From NCBI GenBank assembly GCA_003001975.1, contig PVUG01000023.1, forward strand, positions 1 through 44,487: a stretch of DNA of 44,487 nucleotides, in the 5' to 3' direction. The stretch comes from Martelella mediterranea. Lineage in GTDB: Bacteria; Pseudomonadota; Alphaproteobacteria; Rhizobiales; Rhizobiaceae. How positions within the stretch are numbered: the stretch's first letter is position 1; every line of letters begins with the position of its first letter. Made by a program: the position numbers and the translations under genes. Below the pieces are notes generated by a model. It made no database searches. It saw only the letters and a program-made list of their open reading frames with translations, and was not told the DNA's origin. Shown one piece after another: positions 7,701-15,748 of this stretch.

Positions 7701-9059
7701 ATGAGCGAAACACCGCGTTTCAGAATCGAAACCATATCCTTTGCCACACGCCCGGTCAGCTTTCGCCTGCCCTTCCACTTCGGCAATACCGTGGTGACCC
7801 ATACGGATCAGGGCTTCGTGTCGCTGGCAATCACCGTCAACAGCCACCGCGCGGAGGGGCGCTCCGCCCAGCTTCTGGTGCCGCGCTGGTTCGACAAGCG
7901 CACGACGCGCAGCAATGACCAGACCGTCGCCGATCTGCGCCTTTCGATGGAACTGGCCTGCAAGGCGGCCGAGACGATCGACGGCGAAACGCTCGCAGGC
8001 GCGACCGCGCGTTTGCGCGCTGCCGTGGAAGCCGCCATGCCGGCGGGCACGCCGCGCCTTGCCGCCCATTTCGGCCCTGCACTTGTCGAAATGGCGCTGA
8101 TCGATGCGCTCTGTCTTGCCACCGGGCTCAATTTTGCCCAGGCCGCGCGACAGGACATCTTCGGCGTTGCCACCATGGAGGCGCCGGATATCACGGCGCA
8201 GGCAATCACGGCTGCGCTTTCCGCCATCACGCCGCTGCCGGCAATTGCGCCGCGCCAGACCGTTGGTTTCGATGCGCCGCTGACAGAGGCCGAGATCGGG
8301 GATGACGCCGCGGAAGACGGCCTCCCGGTCAGTCTCGAAGCGATCATCCGCACAACCGGTATCCGCGCTTTCAAGATCAAGCTGAAGGGCGATCCGCAGG
8401 TCGATATCGACAGGCTTGCGGCAATTGCCCGGCTGATCGGCGGCATGGACGACCTGCGGGTAACCCTCGACGCCAACGAGCAATATTCGCCCGACCGGTT
8501 CGCCACCTTCATCGATCTGCTGCTAGCCGATGATGCGCTCGACCCCTTCCGGCAGGCTATCGCGTTCATCGAGCAGCCGTTTGCGCGCGAAACCGCGCTG
8601 ACGCTCGACATCACCCATGAGCTTGGTCGTTTTCCACTGATCATCGACGAGAGCGACGACCATGACGGCGCCTTTGCGACCGCGCTGCAACGCGGCTGGT
8701 CGGGTACCTCGATCAAGAGCTGCAAGGGCGTCCTGCGCGCCCTGCTCAACTACGCCCGCGTACAGGCCGGGCGCACGCAAGGCAAACGGCTGTTCATCTC
8801 GGCCGAAGATCTGACCTGCCAGCCCGGTCTCTGCTGGCAGCAGGATACACTCGTGGCGGCCACGCTCGGCTGCAGGGATGTCGAACGCAACGGCCACCAT
8901 TTCGGCGGTGGCCTGCAGGGCTATGACGATCTCGAAAAGGCCCGGCTTCTGGCCGCGCATCCGGACATTTACCGAAAGACGGACGGCCATATCGGCTTAT
9001 GCATCGAAGACGGCACCATTGCCATCGGTTCGCTGTTTCATCCCGGTTTCGGCCGATAA
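7701..9059 (+). CDS. Enolase-superfamily enzyme (mandelate racemase/muconate lactonizing group)
   Basis: A 452-residue protein with the enolase-superfamily barrel. The second-strand KxK motif is KIKLK (225-229), metal ligands are D257 in LDANE, E291 in IEQP and D316 in IDES, and a lysine at 339 (SIKSCKG) is the opposite acid/base. This Lys-Lys arrangement is that of the muconate lactonizing group rather than the His-Asp mandelate racemases. The reaction starts with proton removal next to a carboxylate, giving dehydration, epimerisation or cycloisomerisation. The protein is longer than most members because of an insert of about 60 residues before the KxK strand. The carboxylate importer upstream supplies a suitable type of substrate. 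Identity beyond the superfamily is not certain. Confidence 0.8.
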   Translation: MSETPRFRIETISFATRPVSFRLPFHFGNTVVTHTDQGFVSLAITVNSHRAEGRSAQLLVPRWFDKRTTRSNDQTVADLRLSMELACKAAETIDGETLAGATARLRAAVEAAMPAGTPRLAAHFGPALVEMALIDALCLATGLNFAQAARQDIFGVATMEAPDITAQAITAALSAITPLPAIAPRQTVGFDAPLTEAEIGDDAAEDGLPVSLEAIIRTTGIRAFKIKLKGDPQVDIDRLAAIARLIGGMDDLRVTLDANEQYSPDRFATFIDLLLADDALDPFRQAIAFIEQPFARETALTLDITHELGRFPLIIDESDDHDGAFATALQRGWSGTSIKSCKGVLRALLNYARVQAGRTQGKRLFISAEDLTCQPGLCWQQDTLVAATLGCRDVERNGHHFGGGLQGYDDLEKARLLAAHPDIYRKTDGHIGLCIEDGTIAIGSLFHPGFGR

Positions 9060-9078
9060 TACCGATTCTGCTCATTAT

Positions 9079-9112
9079 TGAGGCGCTGGTCTGGAGCCTT
9101 GCGTTTTTTGCA
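9079..9112 (+). terminator. Possible weak terminator after the catabolic operon
   Basis: GAGGC and GCCTT can form a short stem (one G-T pair), followed a few bases later by TTTTTT at 9104-9109. The stem is only 5 bp, so this is tentative. Confidence 0.3.
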
Positions 9113-9214
9113 TAGGGGCATTGCTTTTGCCCTACTGCCTCACCGCGAAGCGTAAGCGTATATACAGATCATCGAAAGCGAACACGAAGCCTCAAGCCAA
9201 CAAGGAGACCGGAA

Positions 9215-9358
9215 ATGAGCATGACCCGTTCGTTCAACAACTGGCTCAAATACCGCGAAACGGTTACCGAGCTTGGCCGTATGAGCAACCGCGAACTGCA
9301 CGACCTCGGCATCAACCGCGAAGACATTCGCCGCGTTGCCCGCAAGGCCGCATTCTAA
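9215..9358 (+). CDS. Small DUF1127-domain protein
   Basis: A 47-residue basic protein that begins MSMTRSFNNWLKYRET and ends with the DUF1127 core RELHDLGINREDIRRVAR, where the arginine-rich helix and the LxDIGI-like motif are family hallmarks. The ribosome site AAGGAG lies 8 bases upstream. In Rhodobacter sphaeroides a protein of this type (CcaF1) is co-transcribed with CcsR small RNAs and takes part in their processing. Here the same arrangement is seen: three CCUCCUCC-loop hairpins begin about 50 bases after the stop. TATATA at 9159-9164 could be a -10 box; no convincing -35 was found. DUF1127 proteins are often stress-responsive and RNA-linked. Confidence 0.92.
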   Translation: MSMTRSFNNWLKYRETVTELGRMSNRELHDLGINREDIRRVARKAAF

Positions 9359-9367
9359 GGAATTCCC

Positions 9368-9385
9368 CGGCTCGCAACCGAGCCG
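9368..9385 (+). repeat. Hairpin between the DUF1127 gene and the CCUCC RNAs
   Basis: CGGCTCG (9368-9374) and CGAGCCG (9379-9385) form a perfect 7-bp stem with a CAAC loop, 10 bases after the DUF1127 stop. It separates the coding part from the RNA part of the transcript and may guide RNA processing. Confidence 0.55.
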
Positions 9386-9401
9386 AGACAAAGTTGTCGG
9401 A

Positions 9402-9520
9402 GTTGCGCCCTCCTCCTCCCAGCGCACTTCGATTTCGACCGGCGATCCTCCTCCTCCCAATCGCTGGTCATTATGATGACGCCCACCGGATCCTCCTCCC
9501 CCGGTGGGCGTTTTCTTTTG
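9402..9520 (+). ncRNA. Tandem CcsR/cuckoo-type small RNAs with CCUCCUCC loops
   Basis: Three consecutive hairpins show anti-Shine-Dalgarno loops. Hairpin 1 has stem TGCGC/GCGCA (9404-9408, 9422-9426). Hairpin 2 has a 10-bp stem (9437-9446, 9460-9469, one G-T pair). Their 13-base loops are identical, CCTCCTCCTCCCA. Hairpin 3 has an 11-bp stem (9479-9489, 9501-9511) with TCCTCCTCCC in the loop, followed by a T-rich tail. This matches the alphaproteobacterial cuckoo family, including the R. sphaeroides CcsR RNAs, which are made from the 3' part of a DUF1127 mRNA and act in stress and C1 metabolism. Exact 5' ends cannot be read from sequence. Confidence 0.85.
9479..9520 (+). terminator. Rho-independent terminator, third CCUCC hairpin
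   Basis: An 11-bp perfect stem, ACGCCCACCGG (9479-9489) with CCGGTGGGCGT (9501-9511), is followed by TTTTCTTTT. It ends the DUF1127-small RNA transcript, and its loop carries the third CCTCCTCCC motif. Confidence 0.88.
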
Positions 9521-9603
9521 TCCGGCAGAAATCGCCGGTCAGCGCGCCAAGCCCTGCCGAATTGCATCATGACAATCCGCGCGAAACGTCCTTGGTGATC
9601 CGG

Positions 9604-10395
9604 TTACCTGCCGGATGTCGCCTGAATGAACTCGACCTCGCGATCCGGCCGGACAATGGCTGCGGTCAGACGATCCGTTGCATAAGCGCCCGTGTCGATG
9701 GAGACGACCCCGTTCGCCATCTGCGGAACCGGCACGACGGTGTGACCATGCACGATCCACAGACCGTCCCGGCGCGGCAACTGCCCGAAAGCCTGATGCC
9801 CCCAGGTAAGGTTGCGTCTGGGCTGCTCATCGAGCGGTTTGCGCGGATCGGCGCCGGCATGCACGACCGAAAGATTGCCGCTCGACCAGATCAGCGGCAA
9901 ATTCCGCAGCCATTCCAGCTGCGCCGTACCAAGACTTTCAACGACCGCATCCCTGAGGCGCCGCAGATCATGCTGGCCATAGGCCTCACCGGTCGTGCCC
10001 GGACCGAAACTCGCTACGGTCTGCAGCCCGCCATAGCGCAGCCAGCGCTCGCCTTTTTCCGTTGGCTCATCCAGAAAACCGAGAAACATCTCTTCGTGAT
10101 TGCCCGCAAGACAGACGATATCGCCAACATCGCGCTGTCGTTCGAACAGCATGTTGAGCACTTTGGCTGAGTTTTCGCCGCGATCGACATAGTCGCCGAC
10201 ATGGATAACAGGCATGCCCCGCGCCTGCCGTTCGAGCTTTTCCCAGAGGCGCGCAAGGTTTTCGGCACAGCCATGCACATCCCCGATCGCGACAAAGGCT
10301 TCCTCCGGCTTCGGCAGGCCGCCGCGAAAAGCCGGTGGCGGCTCCGGGCGAGGCTGGGGCGCGGGCGAAGAAAACAGGCGGCGGAGTGATTTCAT
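9604..10395 (-). CDS. Metallophosphoesterase, serine/threonine protein phosphatase-like
   Basis: A 263-residue cytoplasmic phosphoesterase with the full PPP-type metal motif series: GDVHG, GDYVDRG, GNHE, then VHAG and HGH towards the C-terminus, which ligate two metal ions. The small size and HGHTVVP ending are like bacterial PrpA/PphA-type protein phosphatases and Ap4A hydrolase relatives, so either protein or dinucleotide hydrolysis is possible. The ATG at 10395 is chosen because it follows an AGAGG site at about 12 bases. An upstream in-frame TTG at 10434 has a ribosome site too close to use. It is a single gene, convergent with the small-RNA transcript. Confidence 0.85.
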   Translation of the reverse strand: MKSLRRLFSSPAPQPRPEPPPAFRGGLPKPEEAFVAIGDVHGCAENLARLWEKLERQARGMPVIHVGDYVDRGENSAKVLNMLFERQRDVGDIVCLAGNHEEMFLGFLDEPTEKGERWLRYGGLQTVASFGPGTTGEAYGQHDLRRLRDAVVESLGTAQLEWLRNLPLIWSSGNLSVVHAGADPRKPLDEQPRRNLTWGHQAFGQLPRRDGLWIVHGHTVVPVPQMANGVVSIDTGAYATDRLTAAIVRPDREVEFIQATSGR

Positions 10396-10597
10396 CGGCA
10401 ATGCGAACCTCTGTTGAAACAAACAGCCGGACAATCGCTCCGGCCCTCACAAGATTAGGGCCCGTCAGGGTGCAGTTCAACACATCTTCGACATCCGCAC
10501 AAAAAACGAAATGTAGCCCGCAAGGGACGACCTCAGAGTGCTGACAAACCGAAAGGCGTGCAGTTTGTTGCCTCCGCCAGCCGTCCCCACGGGTGTC

Positions 10598-10620
10598 ATG
10601 CTCGGACGTGATCCGAGCAT
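10598..10620. repeat. REP-like palindrome
   Basis: ATGCTCGGA and TCCGAGCAT form a perfect 9-bp inverted repeat around a CGTGA loop. It belongs to the same palindrome family as the elements at 10680, 44039, 44160 and 44213. Confidence 0.75.
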
Positions 10621-10679
10621 CCATTCCACCCAACCCTTTGAAAAAAGGCTTCAGGAAAACGTACACCGTGTGGCCCTGG

Positions 10680-10702
10680 ATCCTCGGGTCAAGCCCGAGG
10701 AT
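10680..10702. repeat. REP-like palindrome
   Basis: ATCCTCGGG and CCCGAGGAT flank a TCAAG loop. The stem is the same as that of the palindrome at 44160-44182. On the minus strand it is preceded by TTGTTGACAAAGCTGCCCC, which is also found before the palindrome at 44039. Confidence 0.78.
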
Positions 10703-10737
10703 GACCCGGAGTAAGGGGCAGCTTTGTCAACAAACAG

Positions 10738-10766
10738 AGGCCGCCCGCAAGGGACGGCCTTCAATT
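10738..10766 (-). terminator. Candidate terminator of the arabinose operon
   Basis: On the minus strand AGGCCGTCC and GGGCGGCCT form a 9-bp stem (one G-T pair) with a short CTTGC loop, starting about 20 bases after the araD stop and followed by the moderately T-rich CTGTTTGTTG. Confidence 0.6.
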
Positions 10767-10784
10767 CAGACGCAGCGGAGCAGT

Positions 10785-11477
10785 CTATTCCGGCTGGCCG
10801 TAATAGGCCGTCGCGCCGTGCTTGCGCAGAAAATGCTTGTCGAGCAGTTCCTGCTCGATGGCCTGCAAGCCCGGATTGATCTGGATCGACATCAGCGCCA
10901 TTTCGGCAATGCACTCGACCGCCACGGCGACCTCGACGGCCTTGGCCACCGATTTGCCCCAGGTGAACGGCGCATGGCGATTGACGAGAACGCCCGGAAA
11001 ATCGAGCGGGTTCAGGCCCTTGAACCGTTCGAGGATGACATTGCCGGTTTCCCATTCATAGGCCGATGCGATTTCCTCCGGCGTCATCTTTCGCGTCACC
11101 GGGATTTCGCCGTAAAAATAATCGGCGTGGGTGGTGCCGAAATTGGGGATCGCCCGCCCCGCCTGGGCAAAGGCGGTCGCCTTGGTGGAGTGGGTGTGGA
11201 CCACGCCCCCGATGCCTTCAAAGGCCATCAGCAGGCAGCGATGCGTCGGCGTGTCGGAGGAGGGCCTCATATTGCCCTCCACGATTTCCCCGTCGAAATC
11301 GACGATCACCATGTTTTCCGGCGACAGCTCGTCATAATCGACGCCGGATGGCTTGATGGCGAAGACGCCCTTGTCGCGGTCAACGGCGCTGGCATTGCCG
11401 AAGGTCAGGTTGATCAGCCCGTGTCTTGGAAGCGCGATATTGGCCTCATAGGCTTCGCGCCGGATTTCGGTATACAT
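10785..11477 (-). CDS. araD: L-ribulose-5-phosphate 4-epimerase
   Basis: A 230-residue class II aldolase-family enzyme that converts L-ribulose 5-phosphate to D-xylulose 5-phosphate, the last step of the isomerase route for L-arabinose. The N-terminal LPRHGLINLTFGNASAVDR is typical of AraD. The metal site is visible as D75 in SSDTPTH, H94 and H96 in VVHTHS, and a later His in VNRHAPF. The length fits E. coli AraD (231). An AAAGGGC ribosome site precedes the ATG, and the gene follows araA by 13 bases. It is the last gene of the seven-gene minus-strand arabinose operon. Confidence 0.95.
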   Translation of the reverse strand: MYTEIRREAYEANIALPRHGLINLTFGNASAVDRDKGVFAIKPSGVDYDELSPENMVIVDFDGEIVEGNMRPSSDTPTHRCLLMAFEGIGGVVHTHSTKATAFAQAGRAIPNFGTTHADYFYGEIPVTRKMTPEEIASAYEWETGNVILERFKGLNPLDFPGVLVNRHAPFTWGKSVAKAVEVAVAVECIAEMALMSIQINPGLQAIEQELLDKHFLRKHGATAYYGQPE

Positions 11478-11490
11478 CTGATGCCCTTTC

Positions 11491-12999
11491 TCAAGCCTTG
11501 ATGCCGAGACCGAGATGCCAGTAGATCTCGTTGTTCCTGAGATCCTGCCGGAAACGGTCGAGCCTGGTGTCCTCGTTGATGACGGCCAGTTCGATCCCGG
11601 CCATGGTGGCGAAATCGTCCAGCATTTCCGTCGTCACGTCATTGCTGTAGGCGGTGTGATGGGCGCCGCCGGCAAGGATCCACGCCGAAAGCGCGGTCTT
11701 GAAGTCCGGCTTGCATTCCCACACGGCGCGCGCAACCGGCAGGTTGGGCAGGTCCGGATGAGAAACCGACGTCACCTCATTGACCAGCAGGCGGAAACGG
11801 TTACCCATATCCATCAGCGAAGCATTGAGCGCCGGGCCGAGCTTCGCGTTGAAGACCATGCGCACCGGATCGGCCTTGCCGCCAATGCCGAGCGGGTGGA
11901 TTTCGACCTTCGGCGTGCCATCGGCAATCGACGGGCAGACTTCCAGCATATGCGAACCCAGCACCTGCTCATGGCCCGGCGCCATATGATAGGTATAGTC
12001 CTCCATGAACGAAGTCGCGCCGCTGAGGCCATGGCCCATCACCTTCAGTGCCCGCACCAGCGCCACCGTCTTCCAGTCGCCCTCGCCGGCAAAGCCGTAA
12101 CCGGCCGCCATCATCCGCTGGGCAGCCATGCCCGGCAGGGTCTCCATGCCGTGAAGGTCCTCGAACGTATCGGTAAAGCCCTTGAAACCGCCGGCTTCCA
12201 TGAAGGCCTTGAGGCCGAGTTCCTGGCGGGCGGTGTTCAGCAGCGCATCATGGCGTTCGCCACCCTTTTTCAACACATCGACGACGTCATACTGGTTTTC
12301 GTATTCGGCAGCGAGTGCGGCAACGTCATCGTCGTCGAGCGTGTTCATCACATCGACGAGGTCCATGATGCCGTAGCCGTTGACGGCAAAGCCGAGCTTC
12401 ATCTCAGCGGCGACCTTGTCGCCCTCGGTCACCGCAACCTCGCGCATATTGTCGCCGAAGCGGCAGAACCGGCCGCCCTGCCAGTCGTCCCAGGCGCGCG
12501 CGGCGCGCATCCAGGCATCGATCCGCGCGTGAACCTCCGGGTCCGACCAGTGGCCGGAAACCACCTTGCGGCCAAGGCGCATGCGGGTGTGGATGAAGCC
12601 TGCCTCACGGTCGCCATGGGCCGACTGGTTGAGGTTCATGTAATCCATATCGATCGTGTCCCACGGCAGTTCGCGGGCATATTGCGTATGGAAATGCAGG
12701 AATGGCTTGTTGAGCATGGAAAGCCCGCGGATCCACATTTTCGAGGGCGAGAATGTGTGCATCCACAGGATCAGACCGCCGCATTCCGGATCGGAATTGG
12801 CGCGCACGGCAAGCTCGGCGGCTTCCGCCGGGCTTTTGACAACAGGCTGCGGCACGATTTCGAGCGGCAGATTGCCATCCTTGGAAAGCGCTGCGGCAAT
12901 GGCGTTGAACTGCGCGTCGACTTCCGCCAGCGCTTCAGGTCCGTAAAGGTGCTGCGAGCCGCACACGAACCAGATCTTGAGGGGCTTCAGGCCGATCAT
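11491..12999 (-). CDS. araA: L-arabinose isomerase
   Basis: A 502-residue enzyme that converts L-arabinose to L-ribulose in the cytoplasm with Mn2+. The family motifs are all present: VCGSQHLYG near the N-terminus, [20 protein letters not shown] (with an active-site Glu), [11 protein letters not shown] and GGAHHTAYS with its metal-binding histidine. The length matches E. coli AraA (500). The AAGGAAG site upstream sets the start. It lies between araD and araB in the same operon. The isomerase route differs from the non-phosphorylated (dehydratase) arabinose route used by several rhizobia. Confidence 0.97.
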   Translation of the reverse strand: MIGLKPLKIWFVCGSQHLYGPEALAEVDAQFNAIAAALSKDGNLPLEIVPQPVVKSPAEAAELAVRANSDPECGGLILWMHTFSPSKMWIRGLSMLNKPFLHFHTQYARELPWDTIDMDYMNLNQSAHGDREAGFIHTRMRLGRKVVSGHWSDPEVHARIDAWMRAARAWDDWQGGRFCRFGDNMREVAVTEGDKVAAEMKLGFAVNGYGIMDLVDVMNTLDDDDVAALAAEYENQYDVVDVLKKGGERHDALLNTARQELGLKAFMEAGGFKGFTDTFEDLHGMETLPGMAAQRMMAAGYGFAGEGDWKTVALVRALKVMGHGLSGATSFMEDYTYHMAPGHEQVLGSHMLEVCPSIADGTPKVEIHPLGIGGKADPVRMVFNAKLGPALNASLMDMGNRFRLLVNEVTSVSHPDLPNLPVARAVWECKPDFKTALSAWILAGGAHHTAYSNDVTTEMLDDFATMAGIELAVINEDTRLDRFRQDLRNNEIYWHLGLGIKA

Positions 13000-13040
13000 G
13001 TTATTTCTTCCTTCTGCAAAAAACGTATGAGGCGGGCGCT

Positions 13041-14699
13041 TCAGCCCCGCACCTTTTCCCTGATGTCGATCAGATCCTTCATCACCTTCGACAGGTCACT
13101 GTCGCGGGTGATGCCGCCGAAACCGTCGTGAAGCGTCAGGTAGAGCCCGTAAAGCTCTTCATAGATCGTGACGTTTTCAGGGATGGGATCGTAGCGAATG
13201 TCCTTCAGACCGGTCATCGCGCGCGTCGTCTCGCCGATGGTCTCGTGCGATCCGCCAACGGCAGCGGCAGCCACCGCCGCCCCCAACGCGCAGGTCTGGG
13301 CCGAACGGGTGACCAGCATGGTGCGGTTCATCACATCGGCATAGATCTGCATCAGCATCGGGTTCTTTTCGGCAATGCCGCCGGCGCAGACGACCTTGTC
13401 GATCGGCACGCCGAAATCCGTCATCCGCTCGACAATCGCGCGCGCCCCGAAGGCCGTCGCCTCGACCAGGGCGCGATAGATTTCCGCACGGGTCGAATAG
13501 AGCGTCTGGCCGATGATCAGACCCGTCAGCCGCTGGTCGACGAGAATGGTGCGGTTGCCGTTGTTCCAGTCAAGCGCCAGAAGGCCGCTCTGGCCGGGCT
13601 TCATCGCGGTTGCTTGCTCGGTCAGTTCACGGTGCAGGTCCGGCCCGCCCTGGCAGACCCGCTCGACCCACCATTTGAAGATGTCGCCGACGGCCGACTG
13701 TCCGGCCTCGATCCCGAAAAAGCCCGGCAGGATCGACCCTTCGACAATGCCGCAGACGCCGGGAATGGTGTCGGACTTCGACAGGTCGACAATGGCGCAG
13801 TCGCAGGTCGAGGTGCCGATGACCTTGACCAGCATGCCTTCCTCGATGCCGCAGCCGATCGAGCCCAGATGATTGTCGAATGCGCCGGTGGCAATGGCGA
13901 TGCCCTCGGGAAGACCGAGCTTTTCCGCCCATTCGGGGCAAAGCGTGCCGGCCGGCACGGAAATGTCCTGCGCCGTATCATAAAGCCGGTCGCGCAGATC
14001 GGCGATGGCGGGATCGAGCTTGCCGAGGAACTCCTTGTCCGGCAGGCCGCCCCATTTGGGGTTGTAAAGCCCCTTGTGGCCGGCAGCGCAGACGCCGCGC
14101 TTGACGTCGGCCGGCGCCTTGACGCCGGCAAGCACGGAGGGAATCCAGTCGGCAAGCTCCACCCAGGATGCCGCCGCATCAAAAACGGAACGGTCGACAT
14201 TGAGGCAGTGCCAGATCTTCGACCACCACCATTCCGACGAATAGGTATCGCCGACCATGGCGAGATATTCCGGCCGCTCGTCCTTGCCGAGCGCCGTGAT
14301 CTTTTCCGCCTCGCGCCAGCTCGTGTGGTCCTTCCACAGCCAGCAATAGGCGTTGAGATTGTCGGTAAAGCGCGGGTCCATCGACAGCGCGCCGTTGTTC
14401 TCATCAACCGGCAGCGGGCTGGACCCGGTCGAATCCACACCGATGCCGATCACCTTTTGCGGATCGAAGGCCTCGTGCTTCGACGCCTCGGCGAGCGCCC
14501 CGCGCACGCTTTCCTCCAGCCCCTTCAGATAATCCGCCGGGCTTTGACGCGCGAGCAGCGGGTCGGAGGGGTCAAGCAGCACACCCTGATCGCCGCTTGG
14601 ATAATTGTAGACATGGGTGCCGTATTCAAAACCGTCGTCGCACCCGACGACGAGCGCGCGAACCGAATTGGTTCCATAGTCGATTCCGATGGAGAACAT
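13041..14699 (-). CDS. araB: Ribulokinase
   Basis: A 552-residue FGGY-family sugar kinase that phosphorylates L-ribulose to L-ribulose 5-phosphate. The ATP/sugar fold begins [15 protein letters not shown]. The C-terminal domain carries [12 protein letters not shown] and [17 protein letters not shown], both close to the AraB consensus. The length is near E. coli AraB (566). The ATG at 14699 is chosen for its AGAGGC ribosome site and because the kinase fold starts directly after it; upstream in-frame sequence has no family similarity. The gene lies between the ABC permease genes and araA. Confidence 0.96.
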   Translation of the reverse strand: MFSIGIDYGTNSVRALVVGCDDGFEYGTHVYNYPSGDQGVLLDPSDPLLARQSPADYLKGLEESVRGALAEASKHEAFDPQKVIGIGVDSTGSSPLPVDENNGALSMDPRFTDNLNAYCWLWKDHTSWREAEKITALGKDERPEYLAMVGDTYSSEWWWSKIWHCLNVDRSVFDAAASWVELADWIPSVLAGVKAPADVKRGVCAAGHKGLYNPKWGGLPDKEFLGKLDPAIADLRDRLYDTAQDISVPAGTLCPEWAEKLGLPEGIAIATGAFDNHLGSIGCGIEEGMLVKVIGTSTCDCAIVDLSKSDTIPGVCGIVEGSILPGFFGIEAGQSAVGDIFKWWVERVCQGGPDLHRELTEQATAMKPGQSGLLALDWNNGNRTILVDQRLTGLIIGQTLYSTRAEIYRALVEATAFGARAIVERMTDFGVPIDKVVCAGGIAEKNPMLMQIYADVMNRTMLVTRSAQTCALGAAVAAAAVGGSHETIGETTRAMTGLKDIRYDPIPENVTIYEELYGLYLTLHDGFGGITRDSDLSKVMKDLIDIREKVRG

Positions 14700-14729
14700 G
14701 GTTGCCTCTTTTTTATTGTCTCGCCTCGC

Positions 14730-14760
14730 TCCCGGCACGGCTGTCTGACCCGCGCCGGGA
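14730..14760 (-). repeat. Intercistronic hairpin between permease and araB
   Basis: TCCCGGCACGG and CCGCGCCGGGA pair along 10 of 11 positions (one A-C mismatch). No T-run follows on the minus strand. It probably shapes mRNA stability between the transporter and enzyme halves of the operon. Confidence 0.5.
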
Positions 14761-14776
14761 ACTGGTGTTCCCTGGA

Positions 14777-15748
14777 TCAGGATGCCGCCGTCCGTTCGAC
14801 AGTCAGCTTGAGCAGTCCCTTTTGCAGCAGAATGAAAAGCAACAGCAAAATGCCGATTGCCATCTTGGTCCACCAGCTCGACAGCGTCCCGTCAAAGACG
14901 ATGTAGGTCTGGATAAGCCCCATGGTCAACACGCCGAAAAGCGTGCCGAAAACATAACCCGCGCCACCGGTCAGAATGGTGCCGCCGATAACGACGGTCG
15001 CAATCGCCGTCAGTTCCGTGCCGACGGTCGCCAGCGGATAGCCGGAGCCCGTGTAGATCGCGAAGACGATGCCGGCAAGGCCCGCCATCAGCCCGGAAAA
15101 GGCATAAATCATGATCGTGGTGCGACCGACCCTGGCCCCCATCAGCCTGGCCGTCTGGTCACCGCCACCGATGGCGAACACATTGGCGCCGAAGCGGGTC
15201 TTGTGGGCCACGAAATGGCCGAAGACGAAGGCTAAAAGCATGATCACACCAATCAGCGTCAGCCGCCCCTTGCCCGGCATCAACCAATAGGCCTTCTGCA
15301 GCATTTCGAAGAAGGCGTTGTCGATCGGCACCGAGTCGATGGTCAGCATATAGGCAAGGCCGCGGGCCAGGAACATGCCGGCCAGCGTCACGATGAAGGC
15401 CGGCATGCCAAGCGTATAGATCAGCCAGCCCATCGCCGCGCCAAAGGCCGTTGTCAGCACCAGAAGCATGGCGAAAACCACCATCGGGTGCAGCCCGGTG
15501 TCGCGCAGCATCACCGCGATGAAAACCCCTGAAAAGGCGATGACCGAGCCGACCGAAAGGTCGATGCCGCCCGACAGGATCACCACCGTCATGCCGACCG
15601 CAACAATGCCGAGATAGGCGTTGTCTGTCAGAAGGTTGCCGGCCACCCGGGTCGACAGCATGAACGGAAACTGGATGTAGCAGACCAGGTAGGCCAGGAT
15701 GAAAATCACGATGGTTGCAAACAGCGGATATAAACGCGGATTTTTCAT
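14777..15748 (-). CDS. yjfF: Sugar ABC transporter permease, YjfF type
   Basis: A 323-residue inner-membrane permease of the carbohydrate uptake transporter-2 family (RbsC/AraH-like), with about eight to ten hydrophobic helices and the cytoplasmic coupling loop GIDLSVGSVIAFSG that contacts the ATPase. It pairs with the second permease directly upstream (ATGA overlap at 15745-15748). The two-permease plus double-ATPase plus binding-protein layout matches YtfQRT-YjfF systems. Linkage to araBAD indicates that the cargo is L-arabinose or an arabinose-like pentose rather than galactofuranose (inference). Confidence 0.88.
   Translation of the reverse strand: MKNPRLYPLFATIVIFILAYLVCYIQFPFMLSTRVAGNLLTDNAYLGIVAVGMTVVILSGGIDLSVGSVIAFSGVFIAVMLRDTGLHPMVVFAMLLVLTTAFGAAMGWLIYTLGMPAFIVTLAGMFLARGLAYMLTIDSVPIDNAFFEMLQKAYWLMPGKGRLTLIGVIMLLAFVFGHFVAHKTRFGANVFAIGGGDQTARLMGARVGRTTIMIYAFSGLMAGLAGIVFAIYTGSGYPLATVGTELTAIATVVIGGTILTGGAGYVFGTLFGVLTMGLIQTYIVFDGTLSSWWTKMAIGILLLLFILLQKGLLKLTVERTAAS

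Larger units (their letters stand above)
10396..10784. other. Repeat-rich intergenic region without a gene
   Basis: This 389-base gap holds no reading frame with coding character. It contains the phosphoesterase promoter region near 10400-10500, two REP-like palindromes (10598-10620 and 10680-10702), a conserved TTGTTGACAAAGCT module (10723-10736 on the minus strand) and the araD terminator. A stretch near 10515-10533 (CCCGCAAGGGACGACCT) looks like a degraded copy of the araD terminator stem at 10743-10764. Confidence 0.7.

Noticed and set aside
9091-9140. A heat-shock sigma factor promoter (CTTG box at 9098) for the DUF1127-small RNA unit
   Set aside because: No matching -10 element at proper spacing could be found, so no promoter was assigned.
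10396-10784. CRISPR array or attachment site in the repeat-rich gap
   Set aside because: The repeats are palindromes at irregular spacing without uniform spacers, and no integrase or tRNA gene is near.
14700-14873. Upstream extension of araB by 58 codons
   Set aside because: It overlaps the YjfF-type gene and has no kinase similarity; the ATG at 14699 has a ribosome site and starts the fold.
11515-14906. Two long plus-strand frames opposite araA and araB
   Set aside because: araA and araB carry complete family motifs on the minus strand; the plus-strand products have none.
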